DNA from: Clostridiales bacterium | Lineage (GTDB): Bacteria > Bacillota > Clostridia > Peptostreptococcales > BM714 | Direction: 5' to 3' | Assembly: GCA_002869095.1 (NCBI GenBank) | Contig: PKTO01000228.1 | Coordinates: 1-5,370 of the forward strand | Length of the DNA: 5,370 bases | Shown here: positions 1-5,370 of the stretch, one piece after another | Layout: each line of letters opens with the position of its first letter | Numbering within the stretch: position 1 is the stretch's first letter | Notes under the pieces: generated by a model | Told to the model about the DNA's origin: nothing | The model's input: only the letters and a program-made list of their open reading frames with translations | Databases searched by the model: none | Position numbers and translations under genes: made by a program

Positions 1-30
1 AAACTAAAAATGTCTGTCCCTTTTTAGTTT
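1..30. repeat. Perfect inverted repeat, 10-bp arms
   Basis: Positions 1-10 (AAACTAAAAA) are the exact reverse complement of 21-30, with a 10-nt loop TGTCTGTCCC at 11-20. The arms are AT-rich and reach the window edge, so the palindrome may extend further. It lies about 70 nt beyond the crcB stop, so it could act as a distal terminator for crcB; read on the minus strand, the second arm ends in A/U-rich sequence. It could instead be one end of a small dispersed palindromic element. The symmetry is seen directly; the role is inference. Confidence 0.6.
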
Positions 31-63
31 TTGTTTAAACTTTTTTTCTTTCCACTTTTTACT

Positions 64-91
64 GCACACTGCAAACTGCATGCTGCAAGCT
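64..91. repeat. Four tandem degenerate heptamers (GCANRCT)
   Basis: Four head-to-tail 7-bp units read GCACACT (64-70), GCAAACT (71-77), GCATGCT (78-84) and GCAAGCT (85-91). Positions 1-3 and 6-7 are constant and only positions 4 and 5 vary, so the array keeps strict 7-bp phase for 28 bp. It starts 10 nt beyond the crcB stop codon and is not coding. Such short heptamer arrays occur in intergenic DNA of many bacteria and are often variable in copy number; no function can be assigned here. Confidence 0.75.
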
Positions 92-101
92 GTCCTTTTT
101 A

Positions 102-479
102 CTAGGCCAATCTCTTGACTGCCTCGAAACCGATGAAAACAGCTCCAAGACCGAAAAATACATTCATAAGCACATTTGCAACGGCAAGATGCATGCGCGC
201 ATCTTGAATCAGCTCAACTGTTTCAAACGAAAATGTTGAAAAAGTCGTCAGCGCCCCAAGAAGGCCCGTAACAACTAAAATCTTCATGTTCGACTCGATT
301 TCAGCCATGTTCAAATGGTAGGACATCAATGCGCCTATTATGAGGCATCCTATGATATTGACGGTGAGAGTCCCCCAAAAATTATGGGACTTGAAATTTG
401 AATTCACCAGATATGAAATCCAGTATCTCAGGTTGCTTCCTATGAATCCGCCAATCCCTATCACTAGCATCTTCTGCAT
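102..479 (-). CDS. crcB: Fluoride channel/exporter CrcB (Fluc family)
   Basis: A 125-residue membrane protein of the usual Fluc/CrcB length, exporting toxic fluoride from the cytoplasm as a dual-topology dimer. Four hydrophobic segments are visible at about residues 4-22, 34-55, 66-88 and 98-121. Family hallmarks are present: GGFIGSNLRYW near the N-terminus, GTLTVNIIG with the conserved pore Asn at 41, and GLLGALTTFSTFSFE (72-86) carrying the two Phe-box residues F80 and F83 and the TTFSTF signature around the central sodium site. The ATG at 479 is chosen because AGGGG (492-488) lies 8 nt upstream; an in-frame ATG at 515 would add 12 polar residues, lacks a good ribosome site and lies upstream of the predicted transcription start. 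The stop is TAG at 104-102. Only one copy is seen, so it probably forms a homodimer, but a second crcB just beyond the window edge cannot be excluded. It has no metabolic link to the pantothenate genes. Confidence 0.95.
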   Translation of the reverse strand: MQKMLVIGIGGFIGSNLRYWISYLVNSNFKSHNFWGTLTVNIIGCLIIGALMSYHLNMAEIESNMKILVVTGLLGALTTFSTFSFETVELIQDARMHLAVANVLMNVFFGLGAVFIGFEAVKRLA

Positions 480-487
480 TCTTTCAT

Positions 488-492
488 CCCCT
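488..492 (-). promoter_or_regulatory. crcB ribosome binding site (sets the start)
   Basis: AGGGG on the minus strand lies 8 nt before the ATG at 479. It is the only purine-rich site with usual spacing among the candidate starts, so it favours the 125-residue product over the 137-residue one. Confidence 0.65.
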
Positions 493-513
493 TTTTCCCC
501 TTCGAATGCATAC

Positions 514-542
514 ATTCTACATCAAAATAGCCCCGGAATCAA
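514..542 (-). promoter_or_regulatory. Putative sigma-A promoter for crcB
   Basis: On the minus strand a -35-like TTGATT (542-537) is followed after exactly 17 nt by a -10-like TAGAAT (519-514). Each hexamer is close to consensus (TTGACA, TATAAT). Transcription would start near 507, giving a leader of about 28 nt that includes the ribosome site. The -35 box lies inside the loop of the hairpin region that follows ilvD, so termination of ilvD and initiation of crcB would share the same DNA. Confidence 0.55.
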
Positions 543-567
543 CCGAGGCCCGGCTTATGCCGGGGCT
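529..567 (-). terminator. GC-rich hairpin region after ilvD, possible terminator
   Basis: This lies 19 nt beyond the ilvD stop. The 8-bp arms AGCCCCGG (567-560 on the minus strand) and CCGGGGCT (536-529) are perfectly complementary and are followed by AUUUUGAU, a weak U-tract. Two shorter hairpins are alternatives: CCCGGC/GCCGGG with an AUAA loop (564-559 with 554-549) and CCUCGG/CCGGGG with a UUGAUU loop. The strong stem suggests a terminator for ilvD, but the U-run is short, so partial read-through into crcB is possible. Confidence 0.45.
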
Positions 568-585
568 GTAGTTCTTTGATTCAAA

Positions 586-2253
586 TTATCTTTCGAAAAC
601 CGCCCCTGTGCTTGCCGATGTCACCAATTTGCTGTACCTCGACAGATATGTTCCCGGTTTGGCTTTTGTCGGGGGCTTAACCCACTCCTTGCGCCTTTTT
701 TCGATTACATCTTCGCTTAGGGCCACTTCAAGCAGACGGTTGGGAATATCGATGTTTATTGTGTCTCCCTCTTCCAGCAGGGCTATCATTCCGCCCTCCA
801 TTGCCTCGGGCGAAACATGGCCTATGCAGGGACCTCTTGTCCCTCCGGAGAATCGGCCGTCTGTGATTAAAGCTACGGATTTCTCGAGTCCCATTCCCGC
901 TATCGCCGCCGTGGGGCTTAGCATCTCTCTCATACCTGGTCCACCTTTTGGTCCTTCGTATCGAATTACAACCACGTCTCCGGGCTTTATATCTTTCCCG
1001 AGTATGGCTGCATATGCTTCTTCCTCGGAATTGTAGATGCGTGCCGGCCCGCTGTGCTTCATCATTTCAGGTTCTACTGCGGATTGCTTTACAACGCTTC
1101 CGTCCGGAGCCAAATTGCCTCTTAGAACAGCTATTCCGCCTTCTTTCTTATATGGACTGTCCAATGGACGTATTACAGATGTATCTTTAACATAAGCGTT
1201 TTCAACCACTTCCGACATAGGCTTTCCTGATATGGTCATGCAGCTTCCGTCGATTTTCCCGTCATCCAAAAGCATTTTAGTCACAGCGGATATTCCCCCC
1301 GCCCTGTCCAAATCGTCCATCGTATGAAAACCCGCAGGACTCAGTTTTGTAATGTTCGAAACCGTACGGCTTATTTCATCGAAGTCATCGAGAGTTATTT
1401 CAACTTCCGCCTCATTGGCTATTGCCAGCAAATGAAGGGCCGTATTGGTTGATCCGCCTATTGCCATATCAACGGTTATTGCATTCCTGAAGGCTTCCTT
1501 GGTCATTAAGTCCCTTGGTTTGAGATCGTTTCTCAAGGCTTCCATAATCTGCATTCCTGCATATTTAGCCAATTGTTTTCTTCTTCCATAAGGAGCCGGT
1601 ATTGTGCCGTTTCCGGGGAGAGCTATACCCAATACTTCTGCCAACGAATTCATGGTGTTTGCAGTAAACAGGCCGGCGCAGCTTCCGCAAGTCGGGCAGG
1701 AATGAAGTTCCGCCTGGTGAAGCTCGTCTTCTGTTATATTTCCTTCCTTATAGCTTCCAACCGCTTCAAATGCTCCGCTTACAAGGTCTATTTTCTTGCC
1801 TCCGGAGTTTCCCGGAAGCATTGGTCCGCCGCTTATGTATATTGCCGGTATATTCATTCTCGCAGCCGCCATAAGCATCCCCGGAACTATTTTGTCGCAG
1901 TTTCCAACCAGGACCATTCCGTCAAACTTCTGCCCCATAGTAACGGCCTCGATAGAATCGGCTATGAGTTCTCTTGTGGACAATGGATATTTCATCCCTG
2001 AATGGTTCATGGCAATCCCGTCGCAAATTCCTATTGCCGGAAATTCCATAGGCGTTCCGCCCGCCGCATAAACGCCTTTCTTGGCGGCTTCCGCAATCTC
2101 GTCCAAATGGAAATGGCCCGGTATGATTTCATTTTGCGCATTGACAATTGCAATCAACGGCCTTTCCAATTCTTCTTTTGTGTAACCCATCGCATACATA
2201 AGTGAGCGATGAGGCGCTCTTGCATCGCCTTTTTTTACTTCGTCGCTTCGCAT
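586..2253 (-). CDS. ilvD: Dihydroxyacid dehydratase IlvD
   Basis: This 555-residue enzyme of the IlvD/Edd family dehydrates 2,3-dihydroxyisovalerate to 2-ketoisovalerate and 2,3-dihydroxy-3-methylvalerate to the isoleucine precursor, in the cytoplasm. Visible motifs are [11 protein letters not shown] from 77, GNCDK (118-122, with C119, D120 and the lysine that is carbamylated in homologues), [20 protein letters not shown] from 185 (C186, C189, C192), GGSTNT near 266, [11 protein letters not shown] from 431 and [10 protein letters not shown] (465-474) with the catalytic Ser. Residues 45-47 read PGH, as in the oxygen-labile [4Fe-4S] E. coli enzyme, not the PCN of [2Fe-2S] types. Length favours IlvD over the roughly 600-residue Edd. 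The ATG at 2253 is chosen because AGGAGG lies 8 nt upstream; an in-frame GTG at 2322 would add 23 residues with no ribosome site. The gene has its own promoter but its product feeds PanB, encoded just upstream. No other ilv gene is visible. Confidence 0.97.
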   Translation of the reverse strand: MRSDEVKKGDARAPHRSLMYAMGYTKEELERPLIAIVNAQNEIIPGHFHLDEIAEAAKKGVYAAGGTPMEFPAIGICDGIAMNHSGMKYPLSTRELIADSIEAVTMGQKFDGMVLVGNCDKIVPGMLMAAARMNIPAIYISGGPMLPGNSGGKKIDLVSGAFEAVGSYKEGNITEDELHQAELHSCPTCGSCAGLFTANTMNSLAEVLGIALPGNGTIPAPYGRRKQLAKYAGMQIMEALRNDLKPRDLMTKEAFRNAITVDMAIGGSTNTALHLLAIANEAEVEITLDDFDEISRTVSNITKLSPAGFHTMDDLDRAGGISAVTKMLLDDGKIDGSCMTISGKPMSEVVENAYVKDTSVIRPLDSPYKKEGGIAVLRGNLAPDGSVVKQSAVEPEMMKHSGPARIYNSEEEAYAAILGKDIKPGDVVVIRYEGPKGGPGMREMLSPTAAIAGMGLEKSVALITDGRFSGGTRGPCIGHVSPEAMEGGMIALLEEGDTINIDIPNRLLEVALSEDVIEKRRKEWVKPPTKAKPGTYLSRYSKLVTSASTGAVFER

Positions 2254-2261
2254 GATCCCAA

Positions 2262-2267
2262 CCTCCT
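2262..2267 (-). promoter_or_regulatory. ilvD ribosome binding site (sets the start)
   Basis: A consensus AGGAGG on the minus strand lies 8 nt before the ATG at 2253. It decides against the longer in-frame reading that would begin with GTG at 2322. Confidence 0.85.
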
Positions 2268-2343
2268 GTTTTCTATTGTTTTGACGGCTTCTTGATTTGG
2301 CACTTAAATTATTAAATTCCACTTAACAAAAATATGTTACTGT

Positions 2344-2352
2344 ATTATACCA
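2344..2352 (-). promoter_or_regulatory. Extended -10 promoter for ilvD
   Basis: The minus strand reads TGGTATAAT: a perfect -10 hexamer (2349-2344) with the TG of an extended -10 element. No good -35 box is found at 16-18 nt, where the terminator hairpin and its T-run lie instead, which fits an extended -10 promoter that does not need one. Transcription would begin near 2337, leaving a leader of about 84 nt before ilvD. No T-box specifier/antiterminator motif is seen in that leader. Confidence 0.7.
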
Positions 2353-2358
2353 CAAAAC

Positions 2359-2388
2359 AAAAAAAAAGCACCTTTAAGATGCCTTTTT
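2359..2388 (-). terminator. Rho-independent terminator of the pantothenate operon
   Basis: On the minus strand GCATC (2382-2378) pairs with GGTGC (2372-2368) across a TTAAA loop, with one G-U pair, and nine T residues follow (2367-2359). The A-run before the stem (2388-2384) can pair with part of the U-tract, lengthening the stem to about 11 pairs. It lies some 80 nt beyond the panD stop. Because A- and T-runs flank both sides it could also work in the other orientation, but no plus-strand gene is seen. Confidence 0.8.
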
Positions 2389-2401
2389 ACAAAGATTTTT
2401 C

Positions 2402-2454
2402 GAGAAGGATACGTGATTGCCGTTTTCCGATTATGCAAAGGTAGAAACCTTCTC
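2402..2454 (-). repeat. Inverted repeat in the panD 3' untranslated region
   Basis: GAGAAGG and CCTTCTC (2402-2408 and 2448-2454) form 7-bp perfect arms around 39 nt. A second short hairpin with arms 2438-2442 and 2447-2451 and a 4-nt loop uses part of the same arm, so the two folds exclude each other. The region lies between the panD stop and the terminator and has no coding potential I can support. Its function is unknown; it may only protect the mRNA 3' end. Confidence 0.4.
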
Positions 2455-2470
2455 TTGCAGCAATAGCAAA

Positions 2471-2854
2471 TTATTTTATTTGACCGTGCTTTTCGCTTCC
2501 GGCAGTTTCCAAAATCCTGTTTTCACTGTCTACGAATACTATCTTTGGCAAGAGTTTCTTTGCTTCTTCTTCACCGATCCAGCAGTAGGAGATTATTATG
2601 ACCTCGTCTCCCGGCTGAACCCTTCTTGCGGCAGCCCCGTTGAGACAGATGACCCCGCTGCCGCGTTCTCCCTCAATGATATATGTTTCTATGCGTTCGC
2701 CGTTAAAATTGTTGACGATTTGCACCCTCTCGCCCTCAATCATTCCCGCCGCATCCATCAAATCCCTGTCTATGGTTATGCTTCCCACATAATTTAGATT
2801 TGCTTCTGTGACTCTTGCCTTGTGTATTTTACCCTTGTACATATTGAGCATCAT
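2471..2854 (-). CDS. panD: Aspartate 1-decarboxylase PanD (proenzyme)
   Basis: This cytoplasmic, pyruvoyl-dependent enzyme converts L-aspartate to beta-alanine and CO2, supplying the second substrate of PanC. Starting at the ATG at 2854 the product has 127 residues, a standard PanD length, and the self-cleavage site falls at G24-S25 (YVGSITID), the E. coli numbering. Other active-site positions match too: K9, H11, Y22, R54, T57, Y58 and N72 in NGAAARR. Ser25 becomes the pyruvoyl group after cleavage into the short beta and longer alpha chains. GGAGG (2868-2864) lies 9 nt upstream, inside the panC 3' end; an adjacent ATG at 2851 is possible but further away, and an in-frame TTG at 2863 touches the ribosome site and is excluded. 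The panC TGA ends one base before this ATG, so translation is probably coupled. No PanM/PanZ-like maturation factor is seen. Confidence 0.97.
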   Translation of the reverse strand: MMLNMYKGKIHKARVTEANLNYVGSITIDRDLMDAAGMIEGERVQIVNNFNGERIETYIIEGERGSGVICLNGAAARRVQPGDEVIIISYCWIGEEEAKKLLPKIVFVDSENRILETAGSEKHGQIK

Positions 2855-2855
2855 A

Positions 2856-3707
2856 TCATTCAACCTCCAAGCGAATATTGTCTATGAGCCTTGCCTTCCC
2901 GAAACGGACCGCCAATGCAAGGAGCACGCTGCCCTTGAGGATTTCAAGCGGCTTCATGTTTTCCGCATCGACAACTTCCACATAGTCTATCGCCGACAAA
3001 GGCTCTTGCTTGATCATGTTCTCAACCATCGCCTTTATTTCGTCCCCGTTTCTTTCTCCTGATGAAATCCTTTCGGAAGCCGCCTTGAGGGACCTGTTCA
3101 ATACGAGAGCCGCTTTCCTTTCAACCTCGGAAAGATAGATGTTTCTGGAACTTTTGGCAAGACCGTCCGCCTCTCTCACTATGGGACAAACGACAATTTC
3201 AACATCAAAATTCAAATCCCTGACCATCCGTTTGATTACCGCAACCTGCTGAGCATCCTTTTGCCCGAAATAGGCTCTGTCGGGCTCGACTATATTGAAA
3301 AGCTTGCTTACGACAGATGTGACGCCCCTGAAATGGGTGGGCCTCGATTTTCCGCAAAGGCCCTTTGTCAAGCCACCCGACACCTCCACATAGGTGCCGT
3401 AGTCCTCGAAATACATTTCTCCCGCATCAGGCGCAAACAATATGTCGGCGCCCTCTGCCGAGCATGAATCAGCATCCTTTTCCAGGTCCCTGGGATAGCT
3501 TTCCAGGTCCTCTCCGGGACCGAATTGTGTCGGGTTTACGAACAGGCTGACTACAAGTAAATCGTTTTCCTCTCTGGCCCTTTTTATCAAAGAAAGGTGT
3601 CCTTCATGCAAAAATCCCATGGTAGGAACAAGGCCGACGCTTTTGCCGTTTCTTGACGCTTCTTTCAAGCGGCTGCGCAGCACATCTATCTTTTTCACTG
3701 TGTCCAT
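2856..3707 (-). CDS. panC: Pantothenate synthetase PanC (pantoate--beta-alanine ligase)
   Basis: This 283-residue cytoplasmic enzyme joins (R)-pantoate and beta-alanine with ATP to give pantothenate, AMP and pyrophosphate through a pantoyl-adenylate. The nucleotidyltransferase HIGH-type motif is [13 protein letters not shown] (28-40; H34, H37). [12 protein letters not shown] (57-68) and YPRD follow, then HFRGV (125-129), the ATP-binding FGQKDAQQ (147-154) and the KMSKS-like [12 protein letters not shown] (182-193). A Lys in place of the commoner Met before SSRN also occurs in Bacillus subtilis PanC. Length is normal (about 280-290). Translation starts at ATG 3707, 6 nt after AAGGAGG (3720-3714), which overlaps the panB stop codon. 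It uses beta-alanine from PanD, encoded next, and pantoate from the PanB plus reductase pair encoded just before, so the gene order fits the pathway. Confidence 0.98.
   Translation of the reverse strand: MDTVKKIDVLRSRLKEASRNGKSVGLVPTMGFLHEGHLSLIKRAREENDLLVVSLFVNPTQFGPGEDLESYPRDLEKDADSCSAEGADILFAPDAGEMYFEDYGTYVEVSGGLTKGLCGKSRPTHFRGVTSVVSKLFNIVEPDRAYFGQKDAQQVAVIKRMVRDLNFDVEIVVCPIVREADGLAKSSRNIYLSEVERKAALVLNRSLKAASERISSGERNGDEIKAMVENMIKQEPLSAIDYVEVVDAENMKPLEILKGSVLLALAVRFGKARLIDNIRLEVE
2864..2868 (-). promoter_or_regulatory. panD ribosome binding site within panC
   Basis: GGAGG on the minus strand overlaps the last codons of panC and lies 9 nt before the panD ATG at 2854. An out-of-frame ATG at 2859, overlapping the panC stop as ATGA, lies between and opens only a two-codon frame (ATG ATA TGA). 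Confidence 0.7.
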
Positions 3708-3713
3708 CTGAAT

Positions 3714-3720
3714 CCTCCTT
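3714..3720 (-). promoter_or_regulatory. panC ribosome binding site overlapping the panB stop
   Basis: AAGGAGG on the minus strand shares its AA with the TAA stop of panB (3721-3719) and lies 6 nt before the panC ATG. This arrangement suggests that ribosomes ending panB help start panC. Confidence 0.8.
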
Positions 3721-4552
3721 AATAAAGCTTTTCCAATATTGAAGCGTCTATCTTGAATGTATGCTTCTTCTCAGGAAATGCGCCGCTCCTTGTTTCTTCG
3801 CCATAAGAAACTACTGCTTCTTTTATCGACAAGCCGACCTGTGCGTACTGCTTTGCGAATTTAGGAACAAAATCGCTGTACATTCCAAGCATGTCCTGGG
3901 TGACCAGAACCTGTCCGTCGCAATACGCGCCCGCTCCGATGCCAATTGTCGGGATTGTCAATTTTTCGGAAATTATCTTTGCCAATTCAGCCGGCACGCA
4001 TTCAAGGACTATTGCAAATACCCCTATTTCTTCCAAAAGCAGCGCATCTTCTATGATTTTCTTGGCCGCATCCTCAGATTTGCCTTGAACCTTGAATCCG
4101 CCAAACATGTTGACCGATTGAGGCGTCAGCCCCAAATGGCCCACTACCGGAATCTGGGCTCCAATGACAGCGCTTATCTTGTCGGCTATCTCGCTTCCGC
4201 CTTCAAGCTTGACTGATTGGGCCAAACCCTCTTTTATCAGTCTTCCTGCGTTTCTTACGGTTTCCTCTATGCTGACATGATAGCTCATAAAAGGCATGTC
4301 CCCTATGACCATGGCCCCTTTCACTCCTCTTGAAACAGCACGGCAATGATGAATCATGTCCTCCATTGTGACTTGGAGCGTGTCTTCGTATCCAAGAACA
4401 ACCATTCCGAGGGAATCACCCACAAGAAGACTGTCCACACCGGACTCGTCCAGCAATTTTGCCATGGAATAGTCATACGCCGTAAGCATTGAAATCTTTC
4501 TTCCATTCTTTTTTGATTCGATAAAATCATTGACCGTAAACCTTTTAGCCAT
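3719..4552 (-). CDS. panB: Ketopantoate hydroxymethyltransferase PanB
   Basis: This 277-residue TIM-barrel enzyme transfers a hydroxymethyl group from 5,10-methylene-tetrahydrofolate to 2-ketoisovalerate, giving ketopantoate, the committed step of pantothenate synthesis. Motifs in order: [10 protein letters not shown] (22-31), [11 protein letters not shown] (44-54, metal ligand D46), [18 protein letters not shown] (84-92, metal ligand D85), VKLEGG (114-119), [10 protein letters not shown] (138-147), [16 protein letters not shown] (183-190, catalytic Glu184), IGIGAG (203-208) and CDGQVLV. The length equals that of B. subtilis PanB. The ATG at 4552 is preferred because AGGGGTGA lies 5 nt before it; an in-frame GTG at 4561 sits inside that site. 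The start overlaps the end of the preceding reductase-like gene by 8 nt, so the two are probably translationally coupled. Its keto acid substrate is the product of IlvD, encoded nearby. Confidence 0.98.
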   Translation of the reverse strand: MAKRFTVNDFIESKKNGRKISMLTAYDYSMAKLLDESGVDSLLVGDSLGMVVLGYEDTLQVTMEDMIHHCRAVSRGVKGAMVIGDMPFMSYHVSIEETVRNAGRLIKEGLAQSVKLEGGSEIADKISAVIGAQIPVVGHLGLTPQSVNMFGGFKVQGKSEDAAKKIIEDALLLEEIGVFAIVLECVPAELAKIISEKLTIPTIGIGAGAYCDGQVLVTQDMLGMYSDFVPKFAKQYAQVGLSIKEAVVSYGEETRSGAFPEKKHTFKIDASILEKLY

Positions 4553-5370
4553 CCAGCTCACCCCTGTTCAATATTTTTTTCATTTCTTTTATTTTTTCCT
4601 CCGGCTGGAGTCCGTACCGGCTGGCATAATCAACCGTTTGAAGACCCATGAACCGGTAAAAATCCTCTTTGTCTTTTGCCGATTTTTCAAATGCATCCAT
4701 ATGGCGCCTTATGACGCCAGCGTCGCCTCTGGAAATGGGTCCCGTCAGTGTCTTTTCAGGGCCTCCGTCCTCAGCGTTTTGAACCGTTCCTTTGGCAAGA
4801 GGCAACAGCGCTTTGGCGGCATCTTGTCTTGAAAGCCCCATGTCCAGGTACAAGGAGAATGCATAATCCAAAAGAACCGTCACATAGTTTGACGCCACAC
4901 ATGCCGCTGCGTGGTATAGAGCCTTTTTGTCTGTTTCTATTTCAAAAAACGAACATCCCGTATTTTCCAGCAAATTTGTCATCGTCTGCATTTTTTCGCT
5001 GTCGCCTTCGACGGAAAAGACAGCATCTTCAATTCTTTTCCATGCCTTGCCGGGTTCTGCAAACGATAAAAGCGGATGCAGGGAATATGTGTGGCCGCCT
5101 CTCTTTTTAAGAATATCAAGCTCACCGGACGCCAAAGCGCCGCTCATATGGACAAAAATCTTTCCATCCAATGCAAGATCAATATTGTACAAATTTTCTG
5201 CAGCCAATCGAATCTGGTCGTCATTCACTGTAAGAAAAATCATGTCGGCGGCTTCAGCCAATTCTTCCACACTGCCGTACCAGGATGTGCCTGCAAATGA
5301 AGCCGCGGCTATTGCGGAAGCCTGCGTTCTGCTGAAATATCCGCAAACGTCATAACCCCGGCTTTTCAAA
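4545..5370 (-). CDS. panG: Rossmann/DUF2520 reductase, probable ketopantoate reductase PanG (partial)
   Basis: The 3' part of a gene running off the right edge; 274 codons are visible and roughly 20 N-terminal residues, which should hold the GxGxxG dinucleotide loop, are missing. The first visible codon, TTG at 5369, is an internal Leu. The fragment shows a 6-phosphogluconate-dehydrogenase-like fold: [11 protein letters not shown] (5-15, end of the second Rossmann strand), [12 protein letters not shown] (42-53), [13 protein letters not shown] (72-84) and SLHPLLSF (96-103). An all-helical DUF2520-type half follows, with [19 protein letters not shown] (152-170) and LTGPISRGD (208-216). It overlaps panB by 8 nt and leads the panBCD operon. 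From memory, a reductase of this kind, called PanG, was shown in Francisella to replace PanE by reducing ketopantoate to pantoate with NAD(P)H; the position here fits that. The fold is seen with fair certainty; the substrate is inferred from context. Alternatives are another short-chain beta-hydroxyacid or pyrroline-carboxylate-type reductase. Confidence 0.75.
   Translation of the reverse strand, partial: LKSRGYDVCGYFSRTQASAIAAASFAGTSWYGSVEELAEAADMIFLTVNDDQIRLAAENLYNIDLALDGKIFVHMSGALASGELDILKKRGGHTYSLHPLLSFAEPGKAWKRIEDAVFSVEGDSEKMQTMTNLLENTGCSFFEIETDKKALYHAAACVASNYVTVLLDYAFSLYLDMGLSRQDAAKALLPLAKGTVQNAEDGGPEKTLTGPISRGDAGVIRRHMDAFEKSAKDKEDFYRFMGLQTVDYASRYGLQPEEKIKEMKKILNRGELDG
4558..4565 (-). 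promoter_or_regulatory. panB ribosome binding site within the upstream gene
   Basis: AGGGGTGA on the minus strand matches the 16S tail complement AGGAGGTGA apart from a shortened G run, and ends 5 nt before the panB ATG at 4552. It lies in the last codons of the preceding gene, and includes the GTG at 4561, which argues against that GTG as the start. Confidence 0.65.

Noticed and set aside
64..91. CRISPR array
   Set aside because: The units are 7 bp with no spacers, and no cas gene is present.
480..585. Fluoride riboswitch before crcB
   Set aside because: The conserved crcB-motif elements are not found in order, and the GC-rich stems are explained more simply as a terminator overlapping a promoter.
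608..1190. Plus-strand open frames opposite ilvD
   Set aside because: They are antisense to a well-conserved gene, lack recognisable domains or ribosome sites, and have the low-complexity Ser/Pro/Arg content of shadow frames. The same holds for the other plus-strand frames across the window.
2254..2322. Longer ilvD product starting at GTG 2322
   Set aside because: The 23 extra residues are polar and not typical of IlvD, and no ribosome site precedes the GTG, whereas a consensus AGGAGG precedes the ATG at 2253.
2254..2343. T-box or CodY control of ilvD
   Set aside because: The leader is about 84 nt, too short for a T-box and without the TGGNACCGCG-type sequence. The AATTTAATAATTT stretch matches the CodY consensus at only about half of its positions.
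2417..2797. Plus-strand frame antisense to panD
   Set aside because: It lies mostly opposite panD, shows no family motif, and has no credible promoter or ribosome site.
4545..5370. Classical PanE/ApbA or pyrroline-5-carboxylate reductase (ProC)
   Set aside because: The C-terminal half with [11 protein letters not shown] and LTGPISRGD matches the DUF2520 type, not the ApbA C-terminal domain or the ProC signature. The missing N-terminus leaves some doubt.

Overview
The window looks like a piece of a Firmicutes chromosome, most likely an anaerobic Clostridia-type organism. This rests on strong AGGAGG-type ribosome binding sites, AT-rich gaps with short sigma-A promoters and U-tract terminators, and proteins that resemble Bacillus/Clostridia versions. 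The genus cannot be fixed from the sequence. All six genes are on the minus strand, so transcription runs from position 5370 toward 1. The coding content is ordinary metabolism and no mobile gene, CRISPR array, tRNA or rRNA is visible.

In transcription order, the right part (5370 to 2471) is a tightly packed pantothenate operon. It starts with a Rossmann/DUF2520 protein that runs off the window edge and probably is the alternative ketopantoate reductase PanG. Then come panB, panC and panD. Junctions are an 8-nt overlap (panG/panB), an 11-nt gap (panB/panC) and a 1-nt gap (panC/panD), which suggests one mRNA with translational coupling. A Rho-independent terminator near 2359-2388 closes the operon.

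Next, an extended -10 promoter directly abutting that terminator drives ilvD (2253 to 586), a dihydroxyacid dehydratase whose product 2-ketoisovalerate is the substrate of PanB. A GC-rich set of alternative hairpins (529-567) follows ilvD and overlaps a good sigma-A promoter (TTGATT, 17 nt, TAGAAT) for crcB (479 to 102), a Fluc-type fluoride channel. No fluoride riboswitch is visible in front of crcB.

The last 100 bases (1-101) are non-coding and repeat-rich: a perfect 10-bp-arm inverted repeat at 1-30, and four tandem degenerate heptamers at 64-91.

Together ilvD, panB, panG, panC and panD cover every step from 2,3-dihydroxyisovalerate and aspartate to pantothenate, the vitamin B5 precursor of coenzyme A. 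The most informative point is the placement of a DUF2520 protein where a ketopantoate reductase is expected. I see no convincing wholly new system.
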